This document shows positions 16,639 through 25,419 of a DNA stretch of 64,000 nucleotides, in pieces. This DNA comes from Oscillibacter ruminantium GH1 (GTDB taxonomy: Bacteria > Bacillota > Clostridia > Oscillospirales > Oscillospiraceae), in the NCBI RefSeq assembly GCF_000307265.1, contig NZ_DF158896.1, forward strand, positions 751,735 to 815,734, in the 5' to 3' direction. The notes under the pieces are model-generated. The model was not told the origin of the DNA, made no database searches, and saw only the letters and a program-made list of their open reading frames with translations. The position numbers were made by a program, and so were the translations under genes. Each line of letters opens with the position of its first letter. Position 1 is the first letter of the stretch.

Positions 16639-17871
16639 ATGGATCATGAGGAAAAGTTAAAGGAATATGCCGCCCTGCTGGTTCAGGTGGGGCTGAATGT
16701 GCAAAAGGGGCAGACTCTGGTGATCTCCGCCCCGGTGGAGTGCGCGTGGTTTGCCCGGATGTGCGCCGCTGAGGGCTATGAGGCGGGCTGCCGCGAAGTG
16801 GTGATGAACTGGAACGATGACGCGCTGAACCGCATGAAATATCTCTGTGCGGCGGAGGACGTATTCGACAGCGTTCCCCTCTGGCGGCGGCACTTTTTTA
16901 ATGATTACGCGCAGGAGGGCGCGGCGTATCTGGCGATTTCCGCCAGCGACCCGGAAAACCTGAAGGGCGTGGATTCCAAGCGGCTCGTCCGCGCGCAGCA
17001 GGCCAGCGGCAAGGGCCTGCGGGAGTTTGACCGTCTTCAGATGTGCGGCGGATTCCCGTGGTGCATCGCCTCCATCCCCATCCCCTCGTGGGCAAAGCGG
17101 GTGTTCCCCGGCATTTCGGAAGACGAGGCGATGAATCAGCTGTGGGATGCAATTTTTGCCGCCGTCCGCATCAGCGGAGACGGCAAGGCTGTTGAAAAAT
17201 GGAAGCAGCATCTATCGACGCTGGCCCAGCGGAGGGAAAAGCTGAACGCGCTGAATTTCAAGTCTCTCCATTACACGAATTCCCTCGGTACGGATTTGAG
17301 GGTGGAGCTGCCGGAGGATCATATCTGGGAAGCTGGCGACGATGTGACCTTGAAGGGGCAGGAATATATCGCCAACATTCCCACGGAGGAGCTGTTCACC
17401 TCTCCGCTGAAAACCGGGGTCAACGGCGTGGTGTATTCCTCCGTACCGCTGGTCAATGACGGCAATATCATCGACAAGTTCCATTTTGTCGTCAAGGACG
17501 GCAAAATAGTGGAGGCGCATGCGGAGAAGGGCGAGGAGACGCTGAAGGCCGCTATCTCCGTGGACGAGGGCGCGTCTTACTTTGGCGAGGTGGCATTGGT
17601 TCCCTATGACAGCCCCATTTCCAATCAGAAGATTCTCTACTACAATACCCTTTTTGACGAAAACGCCGCCTGCCACATCGCCTTCGGCGAGGCTTATCCC
17701 TGCCTGAAAGGCGGCCAGCAGATGAGCCGCGACGAGCTGAAGCTGCGGGGGCTGAACGATTCCATCACCCATGTTGACTTTATGGTGGGAACCAAAGACC
17801 TCTCCATCATGGGGACGACCCACGACGGGAAAGAAATTCCCGTGTTTGTCAACGGAAACTTTGCCATTTAA
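16639..17871 (+). CDS. M29 family aminopeptidase
   Basis: The 410-residue protein has the length of the thermophilic-type M29 aminopeptidases (AmpS/PepS/ApII), metalloenzymes that release N-terminal residues from peptides in the cytoplasm. Likely metal ligands fall in the conserved C-terminal blocks: a Glu in NIPTEELFTSP, the Glu in FGEVALVPYDSPIS, the His and Glu in HIAFGEAYP, and the His and Asp in HVDFMVGTKDLSIMG. I prefer the ATG at 16639 (GAAAGGA nine bases upstream) over the ATG two codons earlier. It is followed after 17 bases by the carbonic anhydrase-like gene, with which it probably shares a transcript. Confidence 0.93.
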   Translation: MDHEEKLKEYAALLVQVGLNVQKGQTLVISAPVECAWFARMCAAEGYEAGCREVVMNWNDDALNRMKYLCAAEDVFDSVPLWRRHFFNDYAQEGAAYLAISASDPENLKGVDSKRLVRAQQASGKGLREFDRLQMCGGFPWCIASIPIPSWAKRVFPGISEDEAMNQLWDAIFAAVRISGDGKAVEKWKQHLSTLAQRREKLNALNFKSLHYTNSLGTDLRVELPEDHIWEAGDDVTLKGQEYIANIPTEELFTSPLKTGVNGVVYSSVPLVNDGNIIDKFHFVVKDGKIVEAHAEKGEETLKAAISVDEGASYFGEVALVPYDSPISNQKILYYNTLFDENAACHIAFGEAYPCLKGGQQMSRDELKLRGLNDSITHVDFMVGTKDLSIMGTTHDGKEIPVFVNGNFAI

Positions 17872-17888
17872 GGGAGGACGGAAGACCA

Positions 17889-18371
17889 ATGCCGTATCAA
17901 AAGAGAGAAAGCGACGAAAACGTCTTGATCGTCGAGGGAGGGGTTGTGACCGGAGACGTGACGCTCGGGAAGGGCGTTAATGTCTGGTATTACGCCGTGC
18001 TCCGGGGCGACTGGGGCCGCATCGAGGTGGGAGAGAACACCAACATTCAGGATCACTGCCTGCTCCACGAGGGAACCGTCGTTGGCCGGGGCTGTACCGT
18101 GGGCCATGGGGCCATCCTTCATGGCTGCACCGTGGGGGACAACACCCTGATCGGCATGGGCGCTGTGGTTTTGAACGGGGCGCGGATCGGGAACGACTGC
18201 CTTGTGGGCGCCGGGGCGCTGGTCACCGGAAAGCTGGACGCGCCGGACGGGTCCATGATTCTAGGCAGTCCCGCCAAGGTGGTCCGGTCCCTGACGGCGG
18301 ATGAGATCGAGAGCAACCGGGCGGAGGCCCGGTTGTATCTGGCGGCGGCGGAAAACTACCGCCGGAACTGA
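17889..18371 (+). CDS. Gamma carbonic anhydrase family protein (hexapeptide-repeat)
   Basis: The 160-residue protein is a left-handed beta-helix made of hexapeptide repeats, of the YrdA/PaaY/CaiE group of gamma carbonic anhydrases. The conserved segments are VWYYAVLRGDWGRIEVGENTN, IQDHCLLHE, VGHGAILHGC and IGMGAVVLNGARIG. The three zinc-ligand histidines expected for the family fit H56-type, H79-type and H84-type positions (IQDHC, VGHGAILHG). Activity as a carbonic anhydrase is not guaranteed in this subfamily, and some act as thioesterases or have unknown roles. The start has GGGAGG upstream. Confidence 0.9.
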   Translation: MPYQKRESDENVLIVEGGVVTGDVTLGKGVNVWYYAVLRGDWGRIEVGENTNIQDHCLLHEGTVVGRGCTVGHGAILHGCTVGDNTLIGMGAVVLNGARIGNDCLVGAGALVTGKLDAPDGSMILGSPAKVVRSLTADEIESNRAEARLYLAAAENYRRN

Positions 18372-18430
18372 GACGCAGCGAAACGACGGAAAGTCAGCGG
18401 GGAAAACGTTTGCTTTCAGCTTATTTTCCC

Positions 18431-18459
18431 TTGCAATGGGCGGAAAAGTTCGGTATACT
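18431..18459 (+). promoter_or_regulatory. SigA promoter of the MATE gene
   Basis: TTGCAA (18431-18436) and TATACT (18454-18459) are 17 bases apart, 63 bases before the coding start. Confidence 0.75.
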
Positions 18460-18521
18460 TCCTTTTCAGCGGGAAAAATGCCGCCGCGGATGCGGCGGCT
18501 CCCGGCAAGCAGGAGGTTTTC

Positions 18522-19877
18522 ATGAAAAAGCGCCTTTCCCCCCAGACGCTCCGTGCGTTTAAAATGTCCCTGCCCATCTTTGTGGAGCTGTTGTTGCAGC
18601 TGCTGGTGGGCAATGTGGATCAGATCATGCTGAGTCACGTGGCCCAATCCTCCGTGGCGGCGGCGGGAAACGGCAATCAGGTTATGACGGTGGTCATCAT
18701 TGTGCTGGACGCCATGAGCGCCGCCACCACGATTTTGATGACCCAGTACATCGGCGCGAAAGAAGAGAACCAATGCGGGCGGGTCTGCGCCGCCAGCTTT
18801 GTGATCGTGGGGGCGTTCAGCCTTGCGGCGGGAGTATTCCTGCTGTGCTGGCCCGGCGCGCTGTTCTCGCTTTTGCGAACCCCGGAAGAGGCGTTTTACG
18901 AGGCCGTTCTCTATACCCGCGTGGTGGGTGGTGCGGTGATCATTCAGGGGTTTTATTTTGTGTTCTGCGCCGCGCTGCGGAGCTTTTCCCTCCTGCGGGA
19001 GGTAATGCTTTCCGCCGTAGTGATGAACGTGGTAAACATCTGCGGCAACGCCGTTCTCATCAACGGACTGTTCGGCGCGCCGCGCCTTGGCGTGCTGGGC
19101 GCGGCCATCTCCACGGATTTGAGCAAGATTCTGGGGCTGTGTCTGGTGATGTGGGTGTTCCATAAAAGATGCGGAATCCGCCTGAAGTGTAGCCTTCTGC
19201 GGCCCTTCCCGGCGGATATGGTCAAAAAACTTCTCTCTGTGTCCACGCCCGCGGGCGTGGAGTCCCTTTCTTACAATGTGTCTCAAATCTTCATTCTGCG
19301 CTTTATCAACCTAATGGGTACCACCGTGATTGCCACCAAGGTCTACGCCAGCATTTTTGCCAACGTGGCCTATGTGTACACAATTGCCATTGCGCAGGCA
19401 ACCCAGATTTTGATCGGCTATCTGCTGGGCGCGGAGCGGCGGGACGAGGTGGACCCCCGGGTCTGGTCCACCACCCGAATCGCGCTGTTTGTGGGGGAAC
19501 TGCTGACGCTGCTGATCTTCCTGTTCGCGGACCCGCTGTACTCCATCTTTACCCCGGACCCGGCTATCCACGCGCTGGGAAAGCAGATTCTTCTCGTGGA
19601 GTTCTTCTTGGAGATTGGCCGGGCGGTGAACATCGTCATGGTCCGCAGCCTGACCGCCGCAGGCGATGTGTGGTATCCCGTAATCGTGGGCTTTTTTTCC
19701 ATGTGGCTGGTCGCGGTACTGGGCGGCTGGCTGCTGGGTGACGTGGCGGATTTTGGATTGGTTGGCATTTGGGTTGCCATGGCCTGCGATGAGTGCTTCC
19801 GGGCGGTGCTGTTTGTCTTCCGCTTCCGCCACGGGGACTGGTGCAAAAAGCGGCTGATCGACGCGCCCGTCTCTTGA
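18522..19877 (+). CDS. MATE family multidrug/cation efflux transporter
   Basis: The 451-residue protein has about twelve transmembrane helices in two similar halves, as in MATE exporters (NorM/DinF group), which expel cationic drugs or metabolites using a sodium or proton gradient. Family signals are LPIFVELLLQLLVGNVDQIMLS at the start of the first half, MSAATTILMTQYIGAKEE in the first half and the VSTPAGVESLSYNVSQ block starting the second half. It has its own promoter and an AGGAGG-type site before the ATG at 18522. The substrate is unknown. Confidence 0.92.
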   Translation: MKKRLSPQTLRAFKMSLPIFVELLLQLLVGNVDQIMLSHVAQSSVAAAGNGNQVMTVVIIVLDAMSAATTILMTQYIGAKEENQCGRVCAASFVIVGAFSLAAGVFLLCWPGALFSLLRTPEEAFYEAVLYTRVVGGAVIIQGFYFVFCAALRSFSLLREVMLSAVVMNVVNICGNAVLINGLFGAPRLGVLGAAISTDLSKILGLCLVMWVFHKRCGIRLKCSLLRPFPADMVKKLLSVSTPAGVESLSYNVSQIFILRFINLMGTTVIATKVYASIFANVAYVYTIAIAQATQILIGYLLGAERRDEVDPRVWSTTRIALFVGELLTLLIFLFADPLYSIFTPDPAIHALGKQILLVEFFLEIGRAVNIVMVRSLTAAGDVWYPVIVGFFSMWLVAVLGGWLLGDVADFGLVGIWVAMACDECFRAVLFVFRFRHGDWCKKRLIDAPVS

Positions 19878-19966
19878 CGGGGAGTTGCTGCACTCGCCGG
19901 CAAATTTTTTAACAGCCTTTGTTTTCCGGCCCCGCGGCCTGTGGAATTTCCCTAAAAGGAGACGTT

Positions 19967-21208
19967 ATGGAATTTAACAAAAAGACTGTGCGGACTGTGG
20001 CGCTGGCGGCCTTTGCTGTGCTGGCCGGGTACTGGTGTCTGCAAAATCTGTCCCCCATCGGCAAGACGCTGCAGGCGCTGTTGAGTCTGGCATCCCCGTT
20101 TTTGCTGGGCTGTGCCATCGCATTTATTTTAAACGTGCCCATGCGGGCCGTGGAGCGGCATTTGGGAAGCGGCGGAAAACGATTGGCAAAGCTCCGCCGC
20201 CCCGTGGCCTTTATGTTGACGCTGGCTCTGGTGGCGGGCGTGCTGGCTCTGGCGGGCCTGGTGGTCGTCCCCAATCTGGGGGAGGCTGCATCGTCTGTGG
20301 CCGAGCAGGCGCAGAGCTTTTTCACCCAGCTCCCGGAAAGGTTGGCGGAGCTGGAGGCGAGACTGCCTGAACTGCAAATGGCGCTGGCAAGTCTGGAGGT
20401 GGACTGGACAAGTTTGTCCAACAAGGCGCTGGAGATGCTCCAAAGCCTTGGCAAGACTTTGGTGAATTCCGGTGTGGGCGGCGTTCTCAGCGGTGTGAGC
20501 ATTGTTGGCAGCGTGGTCAGCGGCGTGAGCACATTTGTCATCGGGCTGGTTTTTGCGATCTACCTTCTGCTGCAAAAGGAGAAGCTGGGAGGTCAGGTCC
20601 GCCAATGCCTGTATGCCCTGCTGCCGGAACGGGTGGCGGACCGGGTGCTGGAGATCGCGGCCCTCTCTAACCGGACGTTTTCCAGTTTCCTCTCTGGGCA
20701 GTGTCTGGAGGCCGTGATTCTGGGTACCATGTTCGCCGTATCCATGGCGATTTTCCGGATGCCCTATGCGTTGCTGGTGGGTGTTCTGATTGCGCTGACG
20801 GCCCTGATTCCCATCGTGGGGGCGTTCATCGGCTGCGGCGTTGGGGCGCTGCTGATTTTGCTGGTGAATCCGATTCAGGCACTGTTGTTTATCGTTTTGT
20901 TCCTCGTCCTGCAGCAGGTGGAGGGAAACCTGATCTATCCCCATGTGGTGGGGTCCTCCGTGGGACTGCCTTCTATCTGGGTGCTGGCGGCGGTCACGGT
21001 GGGCGGAAAGCTCATGGGCATCATCGGGATGCTGCTGTTTATTCCCCTCTGCTCGGTGCTGTACGCCCTATTCCGGCAGTATGTGAAAGACCGCCTTTCG
21101 GGGAAAAAGATTTCCCCGGCAAAATTGCGGCCCAGCAAACCTCTGCCCCATAAGGCGGCGGAAAAGCATCCGCATACCGGCGGAGGTGGGAAGCCCCCCC
21201 GCACTTGA
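19967..21208 (+). CDS. AI-2E family (PerM-like) transporter
   Basis: The 413-residue membrane protein belongs to the AI-2E/PF01594 family. There are two N-terminal helices, a long soluble helical loop (about 85-195) and five to six C-terminal helices including LSGQCLEAVILGTMF, LTALIPIVGAFIG and LQQVEGNLIYPHVVGSSVGL, the last a family hallmark. Members export diverse substrates or act as Na+/H+ antiporters. AI-2 export itself is shown only for some. The start at 19967 follows AAAAGGAG. The C-terminal tail is basic and proline-rich. It ends in a bidirectional terminator shared with upp. Confidence 0.92.
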   Translation: MEFNKKTVRTVALAAFAVLAGYWCLQNLSPIGKTLQALLSLASPFLLGCAIAFILNVPMRAVERHLGSGGKRLAKLRRPVAFMLTLALVAGVLALAGLVVVPNLGEAASSVAEQAQSFFTQLPERLAELEARLPELQMALASLEVDWTSLSNKALEMLQSLGKTLVNSGVGGVLSGVSIVGSVVSGVSTFVIGLVFAIYLLLQKEKLGGQVRQCLYALLPERVADRVLEIAALSNRTFSSFLSGQCLEAVILGTMFAVSMAIFRMPYALLVGVLIALTALIPIVGAFIGCGVGALLILLVNPIQALLFIVLFLVLQQVEGNLIYPHVVGSSVGLPSIWVLAAVTVGGKLMGIIGMLLFIPLCSVLYALFRQYVKDRLSGKKISPAKLRPSKPLPHKAAEKHPHTGGGGKPPRT

Positions 21209-21249
21209 GAAAATGGACGAATGGGTTTTCACACCGGTATCAAGTCAAA

Positions 21250-21284
21250 AAAGGATGGGCCTCTCCGAGAGAGGCCCATCCTTT
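21250..21284. terminator. Bidirectional terminator between the AI-2E gene and upp
   Basis: A perfect 16-base stem (AAAGGATGGGCCTCTC / GAGAGGCCCATCCTTT) with a CGA loop has an A run on its left, giving U-tails in both directions. Confidence 0.9.
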
Positions 21285-21309
21285 GCTTGTTTCGTAAAAT
21301 GCGAAAAAG

Positions 21310-21942
21310 TTATTTGGTACCGAAGATGCGGTCGCCCGCGTCGCCAAGACCGGGGATGATATAGCCGTGTTCATTCAGATGGTCGTCCAGCGCCGCGATA
21401 TAGACCTCCACGTCCGGATGGTCCTTCTCAATGCGGGCGATGCCCTCCGGCGCAGCCAGCACGTCCATAAGCTTGATGTGCTTGCAGCCATATTCCTTCA
21501 TAAAGCTGATGGCGGCGGAGGCGGAACCGCCGGTGGCCAGCATGGGGTCGACGATGATCACATCCCGCTCCGCGATATCGGCGGGCATCTTGCAGTAGTA
21601 TTTCACAGGCTCCAGCGTATCCGGATCACGGAACAGGCCGATATGGCCCACCCGCGCGGCGGGAATCATTTTCAAAACCCCGTCCACCATGCCAAGGCCT
21701 GCTCGCAAAATGGGAACGATGGCCAGCTTTTTGCCGGCAATGGTCTTGAAGACGCCGGGAGCCACGGGAGTTTCAACCTCCACGTCCTCCAACGGCAGGT
21801 CGCGGGTGGCTTCATAAGTCATCAGCATAGCAATTTCCGAGACAAGCTCCCGGAAGTCCTTGGTGCTGGTGTCCTTGCTGCGCAGAATGGTCAGCTTGTG
21901 CTGAAGCAGGGGATGGCTCAGGATGTGGATGTTGTCGTTCAT
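21310..21942 (-). CDS. upp: Uracil phosphoribosyltransferase
   Basis: The 210-residue enzyme makes UMP from uracil and PRPP in pyrimidine salvage. It shows [28 protein letters not shown] sequence (quoted in part as [12 protein letters not shown]), the PRPP loop [14 protein letters not shown] and the uracil-binding C-terminus [18 protein letters not shown]. The ATG at 21942 overlaps the tsaB stop codon (ATGA) and has AAAGGAG upstream. It is the last gene of tsaE-tsaB-upp. A longer upstream frame is only a shadow of tsaB. Confidence 0.97.
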   Translation of the reverse strand: MNDNIHILSHPLLQHKLTILRSKDTSTKDFRELVSEIAMLMTYEATRDLPLEDVEVETPVAPGVFKTIAGKKLAIVPILRAGLGMVDGVLKMIPAARVGHIGLFRDPDTLEPVKYYCKMPADIAERDVIIVDPMLATGGSASAAISFMKEYGCKHIKLMDVLAAPEGIARIEKDHPDVEVYIAALDDHLNEHGYIIPGLGDAGDRIFGTK

Positions 21943-22649
21943 GTTCCGTTCTCCTTTTTTTTTCGGTCTTGCAAGCGCTCCGCTTGTGCGGGGCGCAGAT
22001 AAACGGGGGAGAGTGCCTGCGCGGTGGTCAGCTTTCCGGCGGCCGCAAGCTCTTCGGCGGCCAGAGCAACACCTACGGCATTTTGATGCAGCAGCCGCTG
22101 GGGAGCCAGCGCGCAGGAAACGCCGGCTTGCGTCAGCGCCGCTTGGCACAGCGTGCCGCCGTCACCCACGGCAATCTTGGGCCGGGGATTGTTTCGCAGC
22201 TCCTCAGCCAATTCAGAAAGGCCGATGGCCCGGTCTTCCGTCAGGCGGGTGAGGATTCCGTCCTTTGCCTCAAATAGAGCGTTGTATACCTGCGAGCGTC
22301 TGGCGTCCATGGCGCAGACGATCAGTCCGTCCATGTGGGCAAGACCCAGCGCCATAGCCTCCAGCGTGGAGACGGCGGCGGCGGGAAGTCCCGCGGCAAA
22401 TGCCAGTCCCTTCGCGGCGGCCACGCCGATGCGGATACCGGTGAAAGATCCCGGCCCCACGGCAACCGCCACCGCACCCAGCTCCTCCATGCGCAAGTCT
22501 GCGTTTTTCAGCATGGATTCCACCATGGGCATCAGTGTCCGGCTGTGGGTCAGTCCGGTGTTCTGATAGCAGGAGGCCAAAATCTGCTTGTCCTCCGTCA
22601 CTGCGGCGGAACAAGCTTTCGCCGAGGTTTCCAGTGCTAAAATCTTCAA
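21939..22649 (-). CDS. tsaB: tRNA threonylcarbamoyladenosine biosynthesis protein TsaB
   Basis: The 236-residue protein is the ASKHA-fold TsaB, partner of TsaD and TsaE in making t6A at position 37 of ANN-decoding tRNAs. Sequence signals are [15 protein letters not shown], the [11 protein letters not shown] block and [23 protein letters not shown]. The start is a TTG at 22649, with AAGGAG ten bases upstream. It overlaps the tsaE stop by four bases. The usual downstream rimI and tsaD are absent here and replaced by upp. Confidence 0.94.
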   Translation of the reverse strand: MKILALETSAKACSAAVTEDKQILASCYQNTGLTHSRTLMPMVESMLKNADLRMEELGAVAVAVGPGSFTGIRIGVAAAKGLAFAAGLPAAAVSTLEAMALGLAHMDGLIVCAMDARRSQVYNALFEAKDGILTRLTEDRAIGLSELAEELRNNPRPKIAVGDGGTLCQAALTQAGVSCALAPQRLLHQNAVGVALAAEELAAAGKLTTAQALSPVYLRPAQAERLQDRKKKENGT

Positions 22650-23074
22650 GTTTCCGCCACTCCTTCCACTGTGATGCTTCTCCAATTGTCGCTTTCCGGA
22701 CAGCGGGTGATTTCCACCCATATTGTGTCCTGCGGCAGGGCGTCGCCCACCCGTTCGCTCCACTCCACGGCGCACACGCCGCCCCGGGACAGATAGTCTT
22801 CCCAGCCGATGTCGAACAGCGCGTCCGAATCCGGCAGGCGGTACATGTCGAAGTGGAACAGGGGAATTTTTCCCTCGTATTCATTGACAATCGTAAAAGT
22901 GGGGCTGGTGACCCGGCCTGTGCAGCCCAAGCCGCGGGCAAGACCGCGGGTAAACGCCGTCTTCCCCATGCCAAGATCGCCTCGATAGGCCAGCACAGTG
23001 CCCGGAATCAGCTGCTTTCCAAGCGTTTCGCCAATGAATTCCGTCTCTTTTTCGCTGTGGGACAGATATTTCAT
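22646..23074 (-). CDS. tsaE: tRNA threonylcarbamoyladenosine biosynthesis ATPase TsaE
   Basis: The 142-residue P-loop ATPase supports the t6A complex. It has Walker A GDLGMGKTAF (33-42), then RVTSPTFTIVNEYEG and the Walker B-like region with HFDMYRLPDSDALFDIGWEDYL, plus VCAVEWSERV. These are TsaE (YjeE) signatures. It is the first gene of tsaE-tsaB-upp, expressed from a consensus promoter at 23114-23142. Confidence 0.95.
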   Translation of the reverse strand: MKYLSHSEKETEFIGETLGKQLIPGTVLAYRGDLGMGKTAFTRGLARGLGCTGRVTSPTFTIVNEYEGKIPLFHFDMYRLPDSDALFDIGWEDYLSRGGVCAVEWSERVGDALPQDTIWVEITRCPESDNWRSITVEGVAET

Positions 23075-23113
23075 GCCCGCGCACCCTTCCTTTCACAAAA
23101 AATTGCCTGAAAT

Positions 23114-23142
23114 AGTATAGCACAGTTTCTCTCACATGTAAA
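23114..23142 (-). promoter_or_regulatory. SigA promoter of tsaE-tsaB-upp
   Basis: On the minus strand TTTACA (23137-23142) and TATACT (23114-23119) lie 17 bases apart, 40 bases before the tsaE start. Confidence 0.85.
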
Positions 23143-23157
23143 AACAAATTTCATCGG

Positions 23158-23186
23158 TTTACACGCCGCCTCGCCTGTGGTATACT
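23158..23186 (+). promoter_or_regulatory. SigA promoter of the rodA-like gene
   Basis: TTTACA (23158-23163) and TATACT (23181-23186) lie 17 bases apart. It is identical in boxes and spacing to the divergent tsaE promoter 16 bases away. Transcription would begin near 23193, giving a 200-base leader. Confidence 0.85.
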
Positions 23187-23192
23187 AAATCA

Positions 23193-23392
23193 GCGTAAAA
23201 TCTCTGATTTTCTGATAGAGTCACCCAGCTTTGAAATCCTTGGGCTGTTAAAGCGGCCGCGCAAAGCGCGGTGCACAACGCAGTTGTGCAAATAACGGAT
23301 ACAGCAAGATAAAGCGCGCTTCGCGCACAAACCGGTAAAGCCGGTAACTGAAATCCGTTCTGGATTTTGGTGAATCAACAATAGGAGTTGCC
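23193..23392 (+). ncRNA. Hairpin-rich 5' leader of the rodA-like gene
   Basis: The leader contains a row of compact perfect hairpins: CCGCGC-AAA-GCGCGG (23257-23271), TGCACAAC-GCA-GTTGTGCA (23272-23290), GCGCG-CTT-CGCGC (23314-23326), ACCGG-TAAAG-CCGGT (23331-23345) and AAATCC-GTTCT-GGATTT (23351-23367). No known riboswitch consensus was recognised. It may be a structured regulatory leader or an intergenic palindrome cluster of a repeat family. Confidence 0.5.
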
Positions 23393-24550
23393 ATGTTCAA
23401 CCGTCTTCGCGATACTCTTTCCGATTTTGTCCAGCAGGCCGATCTGGTTCTTCTGGGCCTTTGCTGCGGGTCCACACTGTTTGGCATGGTGCTGATTGCC
23501 AGCGCCACCAACTATCTGGGAAGCGGCAGTATGATCCGCTATGTGGGCGTTCAGGGCGCGGCGATGCTGATCGGCCTTGTGGCCTACATCTTTTTGTCTA
23601 TGGTAGATGTGGAGCTGCTGGTGAAGCATTGGAGAATTATTCTGGCGGTCAGCGTCGTTTTCATTCTTCTGCTGCGCACGCCTCTGGGCGTCACCCGGAA
23701 CGGAAACCGGGCTTGGCTGGAAATCCCGCACATCCCCTTTTCGATCCAACCGGCGGAAGTGGTAAAGATCACGTTTATCATCCTGCTGTCCAAGCAGTTT
23801 GAATGGATCAAGGAACAGCGGCGGGAGCTGAAAAGCCTTGGAAGCGTTGCAATGCCTGCCGCGCATCTGCTGTTTATGGTGGGGCTGATCTACGTGGTGT
23901 CCAGCGACATGGGCAGCGCGTTGGTCTATGTGTTTATTTTTGTGTGCGTCGCGCTGGTTGCGGGCATTGCGTGGCGGTGGTTTCTGCTGGGCGGCGCGGG
24001 GATGACGGCGGGCGTTTTGGCGCTGTACTTCATGAATAAGCTCCCGTCCCATATGTCGGACCGGTTTCATGTGCTGTTTGACCACAGCTTCGACCCGCAG
24101 GGCGTTGGCTGGCAGCAGACGCGGGGACTTCTTGCGCTGGGCAGCGGCGGCTGGTTTGGGCAGGGCCTGTTTAACGGAACCCAAACCCAAGCGGGCCGCG
24201 GATCTCTGCCGGAGCGGCACACGGATTTTATTTTTGCCATGATCGGCGAGGAACTGGGCTTTTTCGGATGCCTGCTGGTTATTCTGCTGCTTACGGCCAT
24301 CATCCTGCGCTGTCTTTGGGTGGCGAGGCAGGCTTCGTCGGACTATGCCAGGCTGGTGTGCGTCGGGATGGCGGGAATGCTGATTTTCCAGACGGTGGAG
24401 AACATCGGCATGTGTCTGTTTGTCATGCCGGTCATCGGTTTGACGCTGCCCTTTTTCAGCTATGGAGGCTCGTCCATCGTTACGCTGTATGCCGCCATGG
24501 GAATCGTCTCGGGCGTGAAGAAGCGGGGACTGACGAAGTGGAAACGATAG
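23393..24550 (+). CDS. rodA: SEDS family peptidoglycan glycosyltransferase, RodA-like
   Basis: The 385-residue protein has ten transmembrane helices and SEDS family signatures: NGNRAWLEIPHIPFSIQPAE (motif around the catalytic loop), the LPERHTDFIFAMIGEELGFFG segment and the C-terminal GMCLFVMPVIGLTLPFFSYGGSS. SEDS proteins polymerise lipid II glycan strands with a class B PBP: RodA for elongation, FtsW for division, SpoVE for spores. Length and sequence lean to RodA. No mreBCD or pbp gene is next to it. The ATG follows ATAGGAG. Confidence 0.9.
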   Translation: MFNRLRDTLSDFVQQADLVLLGLCCGSTLFGMVLIASATNYLGSGSMIRYVGVQGAAMLIGLVAYIFLSMVDVELLVKHWRIILAVSVVFILLLRTPLGVTRNGNRAWLEIPHIPFSIQPAEVVKITFIILLSKQFEWIKEQRRELKSLGSVAMPAAHLLFMVGLIYVVSSDMGSALVYVFIFVCVALVAGIAWRWFLLGGAGMTAGVLALYFMNKLPSHMSDRFHVLFDHSFDPQGVGWQQTRGLLALGSGGWFGQGLFNGTQTQAGRGSLPERHTDFIFAMIGEELGFFGCLLVILLLTAIILRCLWVARQASSDYARLVCVGMAGMLIFQTVENIGMCLFVMPVIGLTLPFFSYGGSSIVTLYAAMGIVSGVKKRGLTKWKR

Positions 24551-24568
24551 CAAAATCATAGAAATGAC

Positions 24569-24610
24569 AAAGCTCCGTACCCTGACACGGTCAGGGTACG
24601 GAGCTTTTTT
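24569..24610. terminator. Bidirectional terminator between rodA and mgtC
   Basis: A perfect stem of about 17 bases (AAGCTCCGTACCCTGAC / GTCAGGGTACGGAGCTT) is followed by six T residues on the plus strand. Confidence 0.92.
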
Positions 24611-24612
24611 GG

Positions 24613-25323
24613 TCATACATCCTCCACAAACAACATTCCGGGGACCTTGCGCAGAGCTTCCAGAAGAAGCTCTGCATCGCTCTCCCGACCGGTGCGCTGG
24701 AGATCCAGAATGGACCCCGCGCCGTCGCGGCCTTCCTGCCCGAGGTATTCGGTATGGGTCACATGCCAGCCCTCCGCACGGATGGTCTGCAAGATTGCGG
24801 AGAAGGGAAGCTCCACCGTGTGTTCCACATAAATCCGCAAAACGGTGGATGCCTTTAGATACCGCTGGTCCAGATTGTTCAAAAACACGATCACGCCAAA
24901 CAGGAACAGGCACATGATGACGGCGGCCTCGTAGAATCCGATGCCGATGGCAAGGCCCATGCAGGCGGAGGCCCACAGGCCCGCCGCAGTGGTCAGTCCC
25001 TTGACCTGCTGTCCCCGTTGGTGGCCCGTGATGACAATCGTACCCGCCCCCAGAAAACCGATGCCGCTGATGACCTGAGCGCCCAGACGGGCGGGGTCGG
25101 CGTTGGGATTGAAGTAGAGCGTCAGATATTGGTTCACCAGCATCACGGCGGTGGCGCCGATGCACACCACCACATGGGTCCGAAGTCCCGCAGCGTGCCG
25201 TTTTTTCCCCCGCTCAAAGCCGATCATCGCGCCGCAGATCACGGACAGGGTGAAGCGGAACACGATGGAGGCCAGCGTCAGCTCCCGCAGGGGGTCTAAA
25301 AATGTCAGTAAAGTAGTGGACAT
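24613..25323 (-). CDS. MgtC/SapB family membrane protein
   Basis: The 236-residue protein has four to five N-terminal transmembrane helices and a soluble C-terminal ACT-like domain. Family signals are CGAMIGFERGKKRHAAGLRTHV, the GAQVISGIGFLGAGTIVI segment and VKGLTTAAGLWASACMGLAIG. MgtC-type proteins influence Mg2+ adaptation and ATP synthase or pH homeostasis in pathogens. The role in commensal Clostridia is not known. The ATG has CGGAGG upstream. Confidence 0.92.
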   Translation of the reverse strand: MSTTLLTFLDPLRELTLASIVFRFTLSVICGAMIGFERGKKRHAAGLRTHVVVCIGATAVMLVNQYLTLYFNPNADPARLGAQVISGIGFLGAGTIVITGHQRGQQVKGLTTAAGLWASACMGLAIGIGFYEAAVIMCLFLFGVIVFLNNLDQRYLKASTVLRIYVEHTVELPFSAILQTIRAEGWHVTHTEYLGQEGRDGAGSILDLQRTGRESDAELLLEALRKVPGMLFVEDV

Positions 25324-25419
25324 GAAAAAGCACCTCCGATTGTCTATCTTATAAGAATATGCCGGGAACTGGAAAAATCCAAGTGAAACGGCAGACCGCT
25401 GCCGAGTCCGGCAAAGGTG

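Noticed and set aside
23375..25165. Minus-strand ORF of 596 codons
   Set aside because: It lies antisense to rodA and overlaps mgtC in another frame, without family similarity.
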